The position numbers and the translations under genes were made by a program. From Apodemus sylvaticus (lineage: Eukaryota > Chordata > Mammalia > Rodentia > Muridae), in NCBI RefSeq assembly GCF_947179515.1, contig NC_067495.1:133903707-133967706 (forward strand): 64,000 nucleotides of DNA. The letters are read 5' to 3'. Positions within the stretch are counted from its first letter, which is position 1, and every line of letters begins with the position of its first letter. The notes beneath the pieces were generated by a model. The model saw only the letters and a list, made by a program, of their open reading frames with translations. It made no database searches and was not told where the DNA came from. Shown piece by piece: positions 31,630-42,261 of the stretch.

Positions 31630-31800
31630 AAGGGAACTTGAAAGGCTGTAGGGTACAAGATCAATATAAAAAATCATTTGTAGTTCTGCACTGTATCACC
31701 AATTTGATACCGAAATTAAGAAAATGATTTCATTCATAATAGAATGAATTACTTAGGAATAAGTTTCACAGTAACATAAAATTTGTACTCACAAATTGTC
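31630..31800 (+). mobile_element. LINE-1 ORF2 fragment, sense
   Basis: The segments 'gtagggtacaagatcaatat', 'gtatcaccaatttgataccg' and 'gaattacttaggaataagtt' correspond to the L1 ORF2 reverse-transcriptase region following the polymerase motifs. It is heavily mutated and has no open frame. Confidence 0.6.
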
Positions 31801-32304
31801 CAAAGAAGGCTTAACCAAAAATGAAATTTCACTCCTGGGTGAGGGAGTGAGGGAGATGCTGAAGCTTGGCACCAGCAGAGGGAAACTTGCCCTCCTCCCA
31901 AGAAGAGATCTTACATAGTTCTGACAACTTGTCAGGCCACCTGAAAGGACACACTGGAGCCTAGAAAATTTGGAGTCAGTGATGGAAGGGTTATACATTG
32001 GCCAGGACTGCTTAGTTATATACATATCTTACCTTTTATTTAAATCACAATCTTACAGAAAAACATGGGGTGGCCAGACCTATTTCTTAGTGACTACATC
32101 CACCCAACCTCCCTTTTCTGCCTTTAGTGTCCCATACACTTTCATATGGGAAGATGGGCTTGAGTCTAACTTGTTGGGAATGACAAATCCCAAGCTTTGT
32201 TCCTAAAATCTCTAGTAACACAATACATATATAACCTAATGTCTAGCCATATGCTAAAATAAAAGTTTAATTTTAATTTATGTACATCTTTGCCAAGAAA
32301 TACA

Positions 32305-32462
32305 GCAGTGAACCAGGCATGATGTCATATGTAATTAAATGGTCCTTCTAAAATATCAGCACTTGGGAAATGAAGACAGAGGGATTGTAAGTTCAAGGTC
32401 ATCCTCAATTACATAGAGAGCTAGAAGCCCTCCTGAGCTACTCAAAAAAAAAAAAAAAAAAA
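32305..32462 (+). mobile_element. B1/PB1-type SINE with a 20-odd-base foreign insert
   Basis: The left arm 'accaggcatgatgtcatatg' and right arm 'cagcacttgggaaatgaaga', 'ttgtaagttcaaggtcatcc', then an A20 tail, are B1-like. Between them, where B1 reads 'taatcc', lies extra sequence covering 32331-32358. This extra sequence is also found at 33586-33613. Confidence 0.75.
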
Positions 32463-33935
32463 GGACATATTATTTGGCAAGGGAGGGGAGGAAGGGAAGA
32501 TAGCATAAACCTGAAAGTGGTTTTCCCAGGGCAAGTCTCCACTGCACCCAAAGGTGTGCTGACTGCTGTGATTTCTCCTAATATAGGAAACTTGACTGAA
32601 TAATTTATGGTAGCAAGAAAAAGCATTAATATAGGCACCCTACTAAAAAGTCTATGTCAGATGATCAAATCTGGGTTCATATGCATAAAATGTGTTATAT
32701 TAGGTCAACCCTCTATTGTAGAAGAGAATGGAGATATGAATTTAAGGAAGCAATACAGAGAACAATATAAAATATTCAACTGCAAAAGAAGTTGATGACC
32801 TGTATTTAAGTGCCTGATGCTGGGTATAGTATTTAGTATATATACTTAGCATATAGTATTTAGTAAATAGTGATGGTATTTAGATTCAACTGGATAGCCA
32901 CTATAATGTGATGTATCCACATTAGTATAGAACATAAATATTTACGATAGATAAAAAATACATTGTTGTTTGTTGATATTTGAGAACTGAAGATTTCTAT
33001 ATATCAAACTTATACTATATAGGGAAGGTTATTCAGGCTGACAAATTTATTGTAGGAAGCATACCAGCAAAAATGTTTAAAGACACTTGGGTTTATATAT
33101 TTTCCTGGACCACATAACCAGCAGGAGGCCACACTCACGCCTGAACCTATGTCTGTAAAAGTTGTTCTACTATCTATTGACGATAATTTTGATTATTCTA
33201 TTTAGTTTAGAAATAGGTTATGTGGTTGTTCCTGATTAGCAAGCCTTGTTCTTGGGGTCAAGTACTGTACGGTGATGAGTAAAATTAATCACTTACTTTT
33301 TAGGAGCTGAAGACTTTATAGGGGAGATAAACTGTCTTTACAATGTGACATAAGATTAGCGCAATAGAGGCAAGAGGTCTTGATGAGAACTTATGTTATC
33401 ATCTGTGGAGAAGGGGAGAGAATACTTTGGACTGAGTTGCCACAGAAGAGTTTCAGCAGGTTCTTTGTAAAATAGGTACAATTCAGACTGCTGAAGAAAG
33501 GAGAGATGATGCTAATGAGAATTTATTTGTCCACACACCTATCCATTTACTCATCAAGGAAAGATTAGCTTAAAATGGAATAAGTGTAATTAAATGGTCC
33601 TTTTAAAATATCATGTTTTAGAAGAAATAAACTGTATAAAAAACATTTGTGAGACATCTAGGGAATTCTGAAACCTAACTATTTGTTGATGGCAAGGGAT
33701 TTTTTTTTTTTTTAGTTAATTCCTCTTAGGTGTGATGATATTGTGTGAGTCTTTTATCTTTTACTAATGCATACTGGACTATTTTTTTTTTGTGGAATGG
33801 TATTTTGCATTTCATTTTAAATAGCCCAGTGTCTATGTGTAGTGTGGAGGGAACGAATAGAGGGAGAGTAAACAAAAGAAACAAATATTATTTTAAAGAA
33901 AATGTTTGATGCGTGTCAGTTTATTGTACTATTTC
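32463..33935. other. AT-rich unassigned DNA
   Basis: No gene was recognised. 'tatagtatttagta' is repeated locally at about 32824-32880. T-runs occur at 33700 and 33784. Confidence 0.5.
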
Positions 33936-33937
33936 TC

Positions 33938-34012
33938 TCTCTCTCCTCTCTCCCTCCCTCCCTCCCTCCCTCCCTCCCTCCCTCCCTCTCTCCCTCCCTT
34001 CATCCCTCCCTC
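33938..34012 (+). repeat. (CTCC)n pyrimidine microsatellite
   Basis: CTCT units are followed by about eleven CTCC units with minor interruptions. Confidence 0.95.
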
Positions 34013-35685
34013 TTTCTCACTGCCCCTAAGAAATACCTTTAAAAGAACTTTCAGGTTCCAAAAAACTGAAGGAAGATATAAGCAGAAGAGACAGACATAT
34101 TACAGTGCCTCTCATTCCACGGAAGAAATAGACACACGAACTTACTTGGTATGGCTGCATTACCTGTTATGCTAAATGGCATGATCCATGTGTTATGGGG
34201 ATGGATTCTGTCTGGGATTCTCAGGGACAGCTTGGAAGAGGAAGTGAGGCTTCACTATTTCAGAAGAAGAATTTGACCAGACATTGTAATCTACTGGATG
34301 AGGAATCAAAAGAAATGGATTTTTTTTTTTTTTTACTTTGAATGCTGGGGGTGACATAGCAACATCAGAGACAGGAAAGGGAAGAGAAATAGGTTGGGAT
34401 GGAGATTGACACAGAGTAGTTCAACTCTGGATCTCTAGAGGCCGAGCTACTCCTGAAATGTAGAGGTGGTGAAGATTTCACACAAATGCCTCTAGGCAGG
34501 ATGAACTTCAGTGACAAAAACATGGTGAGGGAAATGTACAGTCTCCATCCAGGCCAATGCAGCTCGACACAGGAACGGATGGTTGGCTGGAGTGGTAGGT
34601 AGATGTACTTACTGAGGCCATATTGTTCTCCATCATTACCATGGGGCTTGATGAACCTCAAATAGACCAAGTGTTTTAGGTCTGAAGGTCTCTTGGGGGA
34701 GGGGATCTGGATGCTTGGGCACTTTAAGAAAACAAATCACCTACCTGAAGTAAGTAACCAAATAGGATTTCAGTAGGAAAAGCGATGAGCACTCTTCTTT
34801 TGTTGTTTTGGAGTTATGGTTTGGATTGTGGGCTCAAAAGCTCCCTATTTTATTTTTAAATCCTGATTCCATAGTTTCTTTGCCTCAGTCTACTCCTCTC
34901 TCAGGTGGGAAACATAATTTCTAATATAAGACTGCATCAGATGGTGAATATAAACTGTGCTAATTCTCGTAACCCTCTTTCTCCCTCTTTCTCTCTCTTC
35001 CTCACAATGCAGGGCTTATGCTAGGAGGGTACTCTAACACTGAGATATCTTTATAGCCCTCTCTCTAACAATACTTTGTGAAGAGAAGGCAAAGGATTGA
35101 TTGCTTTGTGTGTTAAATGCTCCATATTTCCTTCTAAGAGGACTCGATGTTCTACTGAAATTGAATATCTGCAATGAGCATAGTAAGAAATGCCTTTTAG
35201 ACACGTAAAATTAGCTTAGTCGGGATCCTCACTACATCCAAGGTTGCTCCTGAGAACCAGAACTCAGTGACATCACTCAAGATAATCAGACACACTCCTA
35301 GGCCCCCCATGACACCCACTGGACAGTATATAGACAAAGAGCAACAGCAAGGCTCTACTGTGCACATCTGGAGAGACACCACCTTGACCTATCCTGTGGC
35401 TGTAGTTTACCCAGGATCCTGATCCTTGAATTAGAGACTTCTTTTAGTGACTGGACCTGACCTTCAGGTGAGCACCCTTGGGGAGACAGGCTTAGGACTG
35501 TAGTTAGGAATTTAGAGTGTGAACATTGTATAATGACCTCAGCATAATAACATCTACCTTTTGTTACTCTAATGACATGTATCTACCTTCTTGCTCATAA
35601 TAGTATTCCTTTCCCGATGTCTATTACATTACTCAACAAAAATCCAAGCATACTCAGATCTGAGATTAGGCTATCTGAATTTACC
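34013..35685. other. Unassigned repeat-poor DNA
   Basis: Apart from a T14 run (34319-34334) and short CT-rich sequence near 34975-35003 there is nothing I can assign. Confidence 0.45.
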
Positions 35686-35689
35686 CTTG

Positions 35690-35692
35690 TGT

Positions 35693-35756
<64 letters not shown>
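35690..35756 (+). repeat. (TG)n(GA)n microsatellite
   Basis: About twenty TG units are followed by about twelve GA units. Confidence 0.97.
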
Positions 35757-36106
35757 ATCCTCACATTAGATGATTACAAAAATGTCCTAAAACAAACTCA
35801 CCACTTGAACAACTTCTTTCCTTCTACTTATTCAGCAATATTACCACAGTTCTATATATGTTTTAAATGAAACGATGTGTTTCTGTGACCTCCAGAAGTA
35901 GAATTCCGATCCAAGAAAGTGAAGGGTTAAAGGGAGAGCAGGGTTGGTCTTGCCTGCAGCTTTAGCTAGGGTGATGGCAGAGGTGGGGCCCAGCTCACCT
36001 CAGGTGCCTTAGACTTCCTGGTAGGGAAGTTGAGAAGAAGCAAGCAGGAAGATGAGGAGCCTAAGATGAGGGCTGGTGGGGGTTGAAGGAGGAAAGAAGG
36101 AAGGTT

Positions 36107-36175
36107 AAAGAGGAGAAAGGAAAAAAAATAAAAAATAAAATAAAAAAAATTTAAAAAAAAAGAGGAGAAAGGAAA
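36107..36175 (+). mobile_element. Possible tail-only retroinsertion with 17-bp duplication
   Basis: The direct repeat 'aaagaggagaaaggaaa' occurs at 36107-36123 and 36159-36175. Between the copies is only A-rich sequence with a few T residues. An L1-mediated insertion of poly(A) alone would give this layout. Slippage in purine-rich DNA is an alternative. Confidence 0.35.
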
Positions 36176-37334
36176 GAAAAGGACAATTTATACCAATTGG
36201 GCAATGGAAGGTTCCTTAAGAAAGGGTCTGTAATTTCCTGTCAGATTCTAAAGATACTTGTGCCCTTCCCTTCGTCTAGTTGATTAATGAAATAATCACA
36301 ATCGTTCCAGGAATCTCCTGCTGGTTAAAGAGAAAGGTCGAAGGAGGAACCTGCTTTCCAAGGAGAGATTTCACACAGTCAGAGTGCCTTGTGGGACAGA
36401 CTGGAGTCTAGTGGTGTGTCAGGTCCCAGATCACACACAACTTGACCAACACCACTCAGCTACACATACTTCTGGCTTTCTATCCCTTCCTAATCCTCAT
36501 GTTAGATGGACTTGGGGGTCCCTAGACCTTTATTTGCTCTTCTTCTCAATGTGGTTCCGTAGAGTAAATCTTCCTTTCTTCACTTTTTACTATCACTTGA
36601 GTCTTTAATTGCAGAGACAGGTGGTGGAGCCGACCTTGTTAGGACTGCCAGAGCCCAGGCTTTGATCTGAAATCTCCAGTAACAGGCGCTCTGTCCAGAG
36701 CCACCCAGAGCTTTCTCGTTGAGTGCTCTTGGCTATTTCTTTCTGGTTGAGCTCAGAGCTGGTGTGCAGGGGAGCTGCTTGAAGTGGTGCTAATTGTTCC
36801 AGGCCTTCCCATGATGGCCTGGGGCAGATCAGTCTCTTTTCCTAAGAAATGTGTGGGGAGACTTTTTTGCTAATCCAGAAATACAGACCTCAGTGAGCCT
36901 AAGGGCTCAGAAAGAGAAAAGAGACCTAGGCTCTAGGTAGCAAGGCAGAGAAAGAAATTTTGCAAATAGCTCTTGGGTCTGGATTTTGAAGCCTTTTGAA
37001 CAGCAGTGTTGAGACCGTTTGCTTGGTTTAAATACACAGCGGCTCCGCCTCTCAGCAACATCTGCTTCTGCATAAAGGACTGATTCTCTCCTCTCCTATC
37101 TGGCCTTCTTTTTTTTTTTTTTTAATTGAGACTTTGGATTCCTTTTATGAACCTCTCTCCTGACTCACCAGACATTCCAAGGACTGACTATCCCCACCTT
37201 TTAAAGGTTTCCTTGACCCTACTCATTCCTCCTGATCCCTTCCTTTTCAAGTCCCCCTAAAAAAAAAATAAATAAAGCAGGTTTCTCTATTCACCTGCAA
37301 TTCCTTCAACCCTCTTCTACCAAGTCCGGCTACT
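36176..37334. other. Unassigned repeat-poor DNA upstream of the promoter
   Basis: No interspersed repeat was recognised. T15 (37108-37124) and A-rich (37259-37276) runs are present. It could include proximal regulatory DNA. Confidence 0.45.
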
Positions 37335-37640
37335 TCCCTCCATTAATATGGTGGGATTCTCCTGGCTTCCATGCCTTTGCTCCTTCTGTCTGGAAAGTTC
37401 TCCCTTGGCTCTTTATACCCACTGCTTTCCTACCATGCAGGGCTTAGATTAAATGCCACCTTCTTTCTCGCATTATTTATGCCCCCTTTTATCCTGCAGT
37501 TTATCCAACTGTGATTATTTTCTCACTTGTTCATAATCTGTCTTCCTCCACCAATAAAGCAGAGTGTGCGCACAACTGCGCTGTATCTACAGCATTTGGC
37601 ACAATACTGGGCACATGCTGAGGGCTCACTGAACTGATCT
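37335..37640 (+). mobile_element. L2 LINE 3' end just upstream of the CpG island
   Basis: The order 'tgcctttgctccttctgtct', 'ggaaagttctcccttggctc', 'gcagggcttagattaaatgc', 'caccttctttctcgcattat', 'gcatttggcacaatactggg' and 'cacatgctgagggctcactg' is the L2 3' end in sense orientation. It ends about 210 bases before the GC-rich region. Confidence 0.8.
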
Positions 37641-38209
37641 AGTGGAAGAACGAAGGAGTCACTATGTGAAGCTCTGTTGTGAGGGCTTTAGGAATGATGG
37701 AAAGGCCTCTGAATAAAGGCTCTTTTTGGTCTGTCCAGCCTGTTATTAAGGGGAGAGGTCGTCGGTGGGTCTCTCAGTGTGGTGGGAACCAAGAGATCTG
37801 CAATTGCAGGCTGTACTCGGTTGTGCAGGTCAGCGAGGCCCCTGGGGAGGCGAGAGGCCACCTTGGCTGCCTCTCTTTGTTACTCCCACCTCCAGGGCTC
37901 TGGCCGCGGCTGCCTGCAGTGACTCGTGACTCCCCGGCAGCCAGCGAGGGCCTGAGCCCGCGAGGGAGGGGGCGGTGGGCGCCCCTGGCCCGCCCTCCGC
38001 ATGCCCTTCGGACGCTTGCAGGGGCTGCTCCAGGAAGCCGCGCCACCGCGGGCTCGCGGCCACCTCCCGCGCATCGCGCGCCCATAGCGGGCAGCTTGGC
38101 CTCTCCCGAGGCGGGGCCCACGCAGCCGCGCCCCCTTCCCGCGCTTGCCCGACTGGGCTCCCGCGCGCGAGCGCGATTTCCCCCGCACCGCAGCCCCTCG
38201 CGCCACGGG

Positions 38210-38386
38210 CAGAGCCCAGGCGGACGCGCGCTCCGCCCTGCCCCGCCCCGCCCCGAGTGGGCTGGGCCCGCCCCCGCTCCCGCCCCCGCGCGTGCTCCCT
38301 CCTCCCTCCCTCCCACCCTCGCGCGCCCCTCCCCGTGAGCCCCTCCCGCGCCCTACATCCACCGCCCGGCCGAGGGGGCTCAGTCC
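38210..38386 (+). promoter_or_regulatory. Core promoter: GC boxes and initiator
   Basis: Tandem GC boxes (ccgccctgccccgccccgcc, 38233-38252; ggcccgcccccgctcccgcc, 38265-38284) are typical Sp/KLF sites. No TATA box is present. A perfect initiator (YYANWYY) reads TCAGTCC at 38380-38386, predicting a start at A38382. Plus-strand C-richness upstream switches to G-richness downstream, as expected for a plus-strand CpG promoter. The exact start is inferred. Confidence 0.6.
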
Positions 38387-38463
38387 TCTGCTGCCGCTGT
38401 CGCCGCTGCGCTTTGGTCTCAGAGCTGGCAGCGGCCACCGGTGCCGCCTAGACAGCTGCGTGG
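38382..38463 (+). other. Predicted noncoding first exon of an unnamed plus-strand gene
   Basis: The sequence from the initiator has no ATG and ends 'gacagctgcgtgg' followed by GTGAGC (GT at 38464-38465), a good splice donor. A second possible donor, acaGTAAGC, is at 38480. The exon would be 5' UTR, with coding exons beyond this window or in unrecognised downstream exons. I do not recognise the gene. A single unspliced promoter-associated transcript is the alternative. Confidence 0.55.
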
Positions 38464-38497
38464 GTGAGCATCCCCAGACAGTAAGCCCGCTTTCCCT

Positions 38498-38568
38498 CCG
38501 TGTGTGAGTGTGTGTGTGTGTGAGTGAGCGCGCGCGCGTGCGTGTGTGTGTGTGTGTGTGTGCACTCA
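38498..38568 (+). repeat. (TG)n-(CG)n-(TG)n tract in the CpG island
   Basis: Alternating purine-pyrimidine DNA: TG units, GCGCGCGCG (about 38528-38537), then about ten TG units ending in 'tgcactcac'. It begins about 35 bases after the predicted splice donor. It is a strong Z-DNA candidate. Confidence 0.95.
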
Positions 38569-38777
38569 CGCCTCTGGCGTCCCTGGGGAGCCGCAGCTTG
38601 TGCTCCGCGGCCGCCACTCCGGGGCTGTGCCGACCTGCTGGGCTTGGGTACCTGCGGCCTCCGGCCTCTGCTACCTCGCCCACGTTGGGGACTGCGGAAC
38701 CTGGGGCTCCAAGATCCCTTAGGGTGCGTGCCTAAGCCTCCTCCCAGGGCTTTCGCTCCCCTGGGGGCTGGGATGCA

Positions 38778-39049
38778 GGGGGGCGGCTTTGGGTGTTTCC
38801 TCTGCAAGGATGGAGGGTGGGAGTATAAAGAGGGGGCTTTTGGTTTTCTCACCCAGGATGGCGGGCAGTGGGGGTTGGGCGAGGTGGGGACACCTTTAGG
38901 TTTTTTTTTTTTTTAATCTTTTTCTTTTTAAAGGATAGCTAGCAGGAGTTGAGAAGAGCAGGGGATGATGATGATGATGACGATGGGTGGGGGGGCTTCA
39001 TTGGTTTTTACATTAAGGATGGCGCCTGTTGGGCAGGGGAAGAAGGTGG
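38778..39049 (+). repeat. Degenerate tandem repeat in intron 1 with YY1-like cores
   Basis: Three or four units share the order G-run, CTT, T-rich TTGGTTTT, A/C-rich spacer, AAGGATGG, G-rich: 38778-38829 (ctttgggtgtttcc...caaggatggaggg), 38830-38884 (cttttggttttctc...caggatggcgggc), weakly 38885-38964, and 38986-39049 (cttcattggttttt...aaggatggcgcct). A (GAT)n run lies at 38965-38982. The cores AGGATGGCGG and AGGATGGCGC differ by one base from the YY1 consensus AAGATGGCGG. Confidence 0.5.
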
Positions 39050-39511
39050 AACCTGCCTGGGTTCCTGGAGATGTTGAGGGAGCTGCTGGGGAGGGGGAGC
39101 AGTGGGAGGACGGGAGTGCGAGGAGAATGGTGAGGGAGGGAGAAGGCTGGTCCTGGTTCTGCTCTCAGAGGGGAATGGCAGTGATATGGGGAATGGGGGT
39201 GGGGAGAGAGGACTGGATTTCAGCTTCAGCATGGAGGCAAGTGGAAGGTTCTAGCACTTAGGTTGAGCCTTAGCAAAGTGGTTTAGGGAGACTGCTGGGT
39301 GTGAACTTTGAATTTCAGAAAGCTTAAAATTCCTATTAGATGCTGTCCTGGGCTTCTGGGAAGAGGTTTCTGCTTCTGAAGTTCCCATTGCTTAGTCGTC
39401 CACAACTGGGTAGAGATTTGAATGAGAAAGGCTAAGAGAAACAACAAATGAGTATTTTCTGCATTTGGGCCTTTCACTTTTCTTAGGTTCATTCTAATTA
39501 CAACGATCACC

Positions 39512-39552
39512 CCCCCCCACACACACACACACACACACATACACACACACAA
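39512..39552 (+). repeat. C-run and (CA)n microsatellite
   Basis: A C9 run is followed by about sixteen CA units with one TA interruption. Confidence 0.95.
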
Positions 39553-40978
39553 CTAGGGTAGCACATTGGGAACAGGAGACAAGAAAATGTATGAATGTGA
39601 TTTCAGATTTGGTTTTTGAATATCCTGAAGGGCAAGAGTACTGTGGTAGAAACACAGCAAGAGTGGAACACATGTCTTTGCTGGAAATCCTCTGTTCTCT
39701 TCATTTAAATTATGCCACTGGGACTATCTGAGCCTCTTTTGATTTGAATTTGGAATAGATCCAGTTTTCCTAATTGGAGCTATCATTTTGTAATTGCTTG
39801 TAATTCTCCATGTTATCAAATGTATTGCGAGTTTATAGAATACTGGGAATATTTTTGTTATCTTGATTAAGGCCATTTAAATATAAATATAATGTTCCTT
39901 GGAAATGAGAATGTTTACAGAATAGCACAAGTTTAAATTATGAGCCACATGAAATTGGGTAAGGAGTTCCCATCCTTGTCCACCCCCAGGAACAGGCCAC
40001 TCCCCAGTCCACACACTTGAAAAGGGATTGGGCTTGGTAATTTTGTCTTTGGAAATGCATACCCATATTTGCTTAAGAAGAATATGCATTTAAAAGCTAT
40101 GGGCCTTAAATGTGCTAAGAATATAATGCTCCCCTGTTTCAGTTACATAAGGTTCCAATCTAGTCTACCTTCAGTCTTTAAAAACATGTATTTAACATTT
40201 TTAAGGGCAAATAGAATCTCTATGTAACATGAACTTTCTTAGCTAGGCCCTGATTTGTACAAACCACCACATAGTAAGTAAGTGTGCAGTCTACTACTAC
40301 TGTATAGAATCTGTAACCATACATAGCATTTTGAAATTCTAGGCTCCCATTCCAATATTTAATCTTTTTGGAGAAGGAAAACATTTTTAAAGCAAGTCTA
40401 GATTGGCGGCTGAAATTTTAAAAAGTGGAATATGCATATTGGTAAAATATGTCTTATATGAGTTCTTTGGAGATGATTTAATATAGAGTAAATGAATAGA
40501 TCACCTGAATAAGATACTTTGTTGCAAATGTTAAAACTAGCAGTACTTAAGTGGGTCTACTGGATTAACAAAAATGCATTTGCTTATGATGTTGTATACT
40601 ATTCTACATTTCTGTGATGTGTGTTCTGCCCCAGTGCAATAGTGAGACAGAGCATATTTTCACAATATAATTTTAGCCTGGTATTTTTTTCTCTGAGGAC
40701 TAAGAATGCTGAAGGTGGTGAAAAGGAGCAGTATGTTGGTGGGAAAATGGGCCTTAAGTTTCTCTCTAAACAAAAGGAGCAAAGGAAGTCTTTTACTTGG
40801 CTCTTTTGAGAACTTGTTGTAGGTGGGAGGGAAAAGAAGATGAACTTTCAGGAACTAAGAGTAAGATGAAGTAACTGTTCTAAACCTTAGAGATTTCACT
40901 CATTATCTATTTTAAAAGAAACTTGTAAATTGAACTTTTGCACCTTCAATTTGAAGATATATTTATTCATTTGCTGTA
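39553..40978. other. Repeat-poor intronic DNA
   Basis: About 1.4 kb has no recognisable transposon close to the promoter. Such repeat-free intron starts often contain regulatory DNA, but no specific element can be supported. Confidence 0.4.
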
Positions 40979-40979
40979 G

Positions 40980-41048
40980 TTTCGGAGCTGGAACCCTGGG
41001 CCTCACGTGTGGCACAGGCGCCTTTATCATGGGGCTATATCCCTAAGT
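40980..41048 (-). mobile_element. ID/B4-like SINE fragment, antisense
   Basis: The segments 'ggagctggaaccctgggcct', 'cacgtgtggcacaggcgcct' and 'atggggctatatccctaagt' resemble the reverse complement of the ID/B4 tRNA-like part. Confidence 0.5.
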
Positions 41049-42260
41049 TTAGCCATTAAAAACAAATAATTTGTTGAAGGCCCGGCAGCTAATCTCCTGA
41101 GGCTTTGCTGGATTCCTAATCTCTTCCTCCTGGTTCTCCTCTTCCCCTCACCCCTCCTTTTACTCTCACCCCCTGGTGCCAGCAGCCCTGGCTTTTATAA
41201 CCTTGTGGGAGTTGAACAAATGGTCCTGCTTGCTTGAACTTTAGCCGTTATCTCCTTGGCTGCTTTCCTTAACTTTTGTCTGCCCCCCCCCCACCCTTTG
41301 GTTAGCTGAACTACCCAGTTGTTTGGATTTGGGATAAAAGGGAGAATATTGTAATTATTTTTTCTTAAGAGATTTTTTTTCTTTCAGCTCCTGTTGAACA
41401 GAGCAAAAAAAGTTTCCCTCCTCCCCTCTCTCCCTGCCCCCTTCTCTTTATGCCTCTGCACCCCTCTCTGTCCCCATCCCTCTGCCAGGACAGTGTGTAA
41501 TTAAGCAAAATATATGGCCACTCCTTTCTCCAAGAAGCATTTACAGAATCACTGTGATGGGGGGGGGGCGGGGTCTTGTATCTGTACCCAGATACTGAGT
41601 ATGTAAGAAATGGCTCCTGTGTTTCTGATTTGATTTAGAAAAGTAGAGTATAGACAGTTAATCTGTTGTAAATAATAAAACGAGGTCTACTCTTTTAAAT
41701 ATCCACATAGCGACTGTGACTACATTAAACATTCTTCAGTCCTGTAAACAGTGAAATCATTTCTTTGTGGTGACTTTGTTTGGAGCATACTTTTTCATTT
41801 GGATAATACAAATAGATTCGATTCAACCAATCTTACTGAAAATATTTGCAAAGTTGACATCTTTATTAAGCATTTATAGACTTTCCTTTGTTGTATGAAA
41901 ACTACATAGCAGTCACATGATTTTGAATAAAAGTAATTTGAGATGATTTAAGGGACATGGGAAAATATGTATAGGTTCTATGTGAATACTGTCATTTTAT
42001 ATGGAGGACTTGATCATCTATGACATTTGCTATCTATCGGCAGGTTCTGCAACCAATCTCCAACTCTCAGTTCCCTTCCTCTGCCTCCTTATTGCCATTC
42101 CACCCATCTTTCTCCTTTTTATTTAGTCAATATGATTGTATATATTTATGGGGTTCAACATGGACCATTGATACATATATATGCAATGTGTGAAGATATT
42201 TTCTATAAATTAAATGCAATTTATAGGATTTATAGATGTTTAAATTCACTTTTCTTATTT
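41049..42260. other. Repeat-poor intronic DNA
   Basis: No interspersed repeat was recognised. Pyrimidine-rich sequence with a C10 run (41282-41292) and G-rich sequence (41559-41575, gggggggggcgggg) are present. An acceptor-like 'ttttttttctttcag' ends at 41387, but no matching donor was found. Confidence 0.4.
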
Positions 42261-42261
42261 T

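Larger units (their letters stand above)
37850..38720. promoter_or_regulatory. CpG island
   Basis: GC content and CpG density rise sharply against the surrounding AT-rich, CpG-poor DNA. CG dinucleotides are dense from about 37900 to 38560, with long C-rich then G-rich stretches. No repeat element lies within it. Large overlapping open frames on both strands (for example 37880-38683 minus and 37679-38338 plus) follow from stop-codon scarcity in GC-rich DNA and are not genes. Confidence 0.93.

Noticed and set aside
37679..38683. Long overlapping open frames (up to 267 codons) on both strands
   Set aside because: They coincide with the CpG island, where stop codons are rare. Several frames are open at once, they are rich in Pro, Arg, Ala and Gly, and they cross simple TG/CG repeats. 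None shows a domain or consistent splice context.
41373..41387. Strong-looking splice acceptor (ttttttttctttcag)
   Set aside because: No donor with a reasonable open or UTR-like exon could be found downstream; polypyrimidine stretches are common here.
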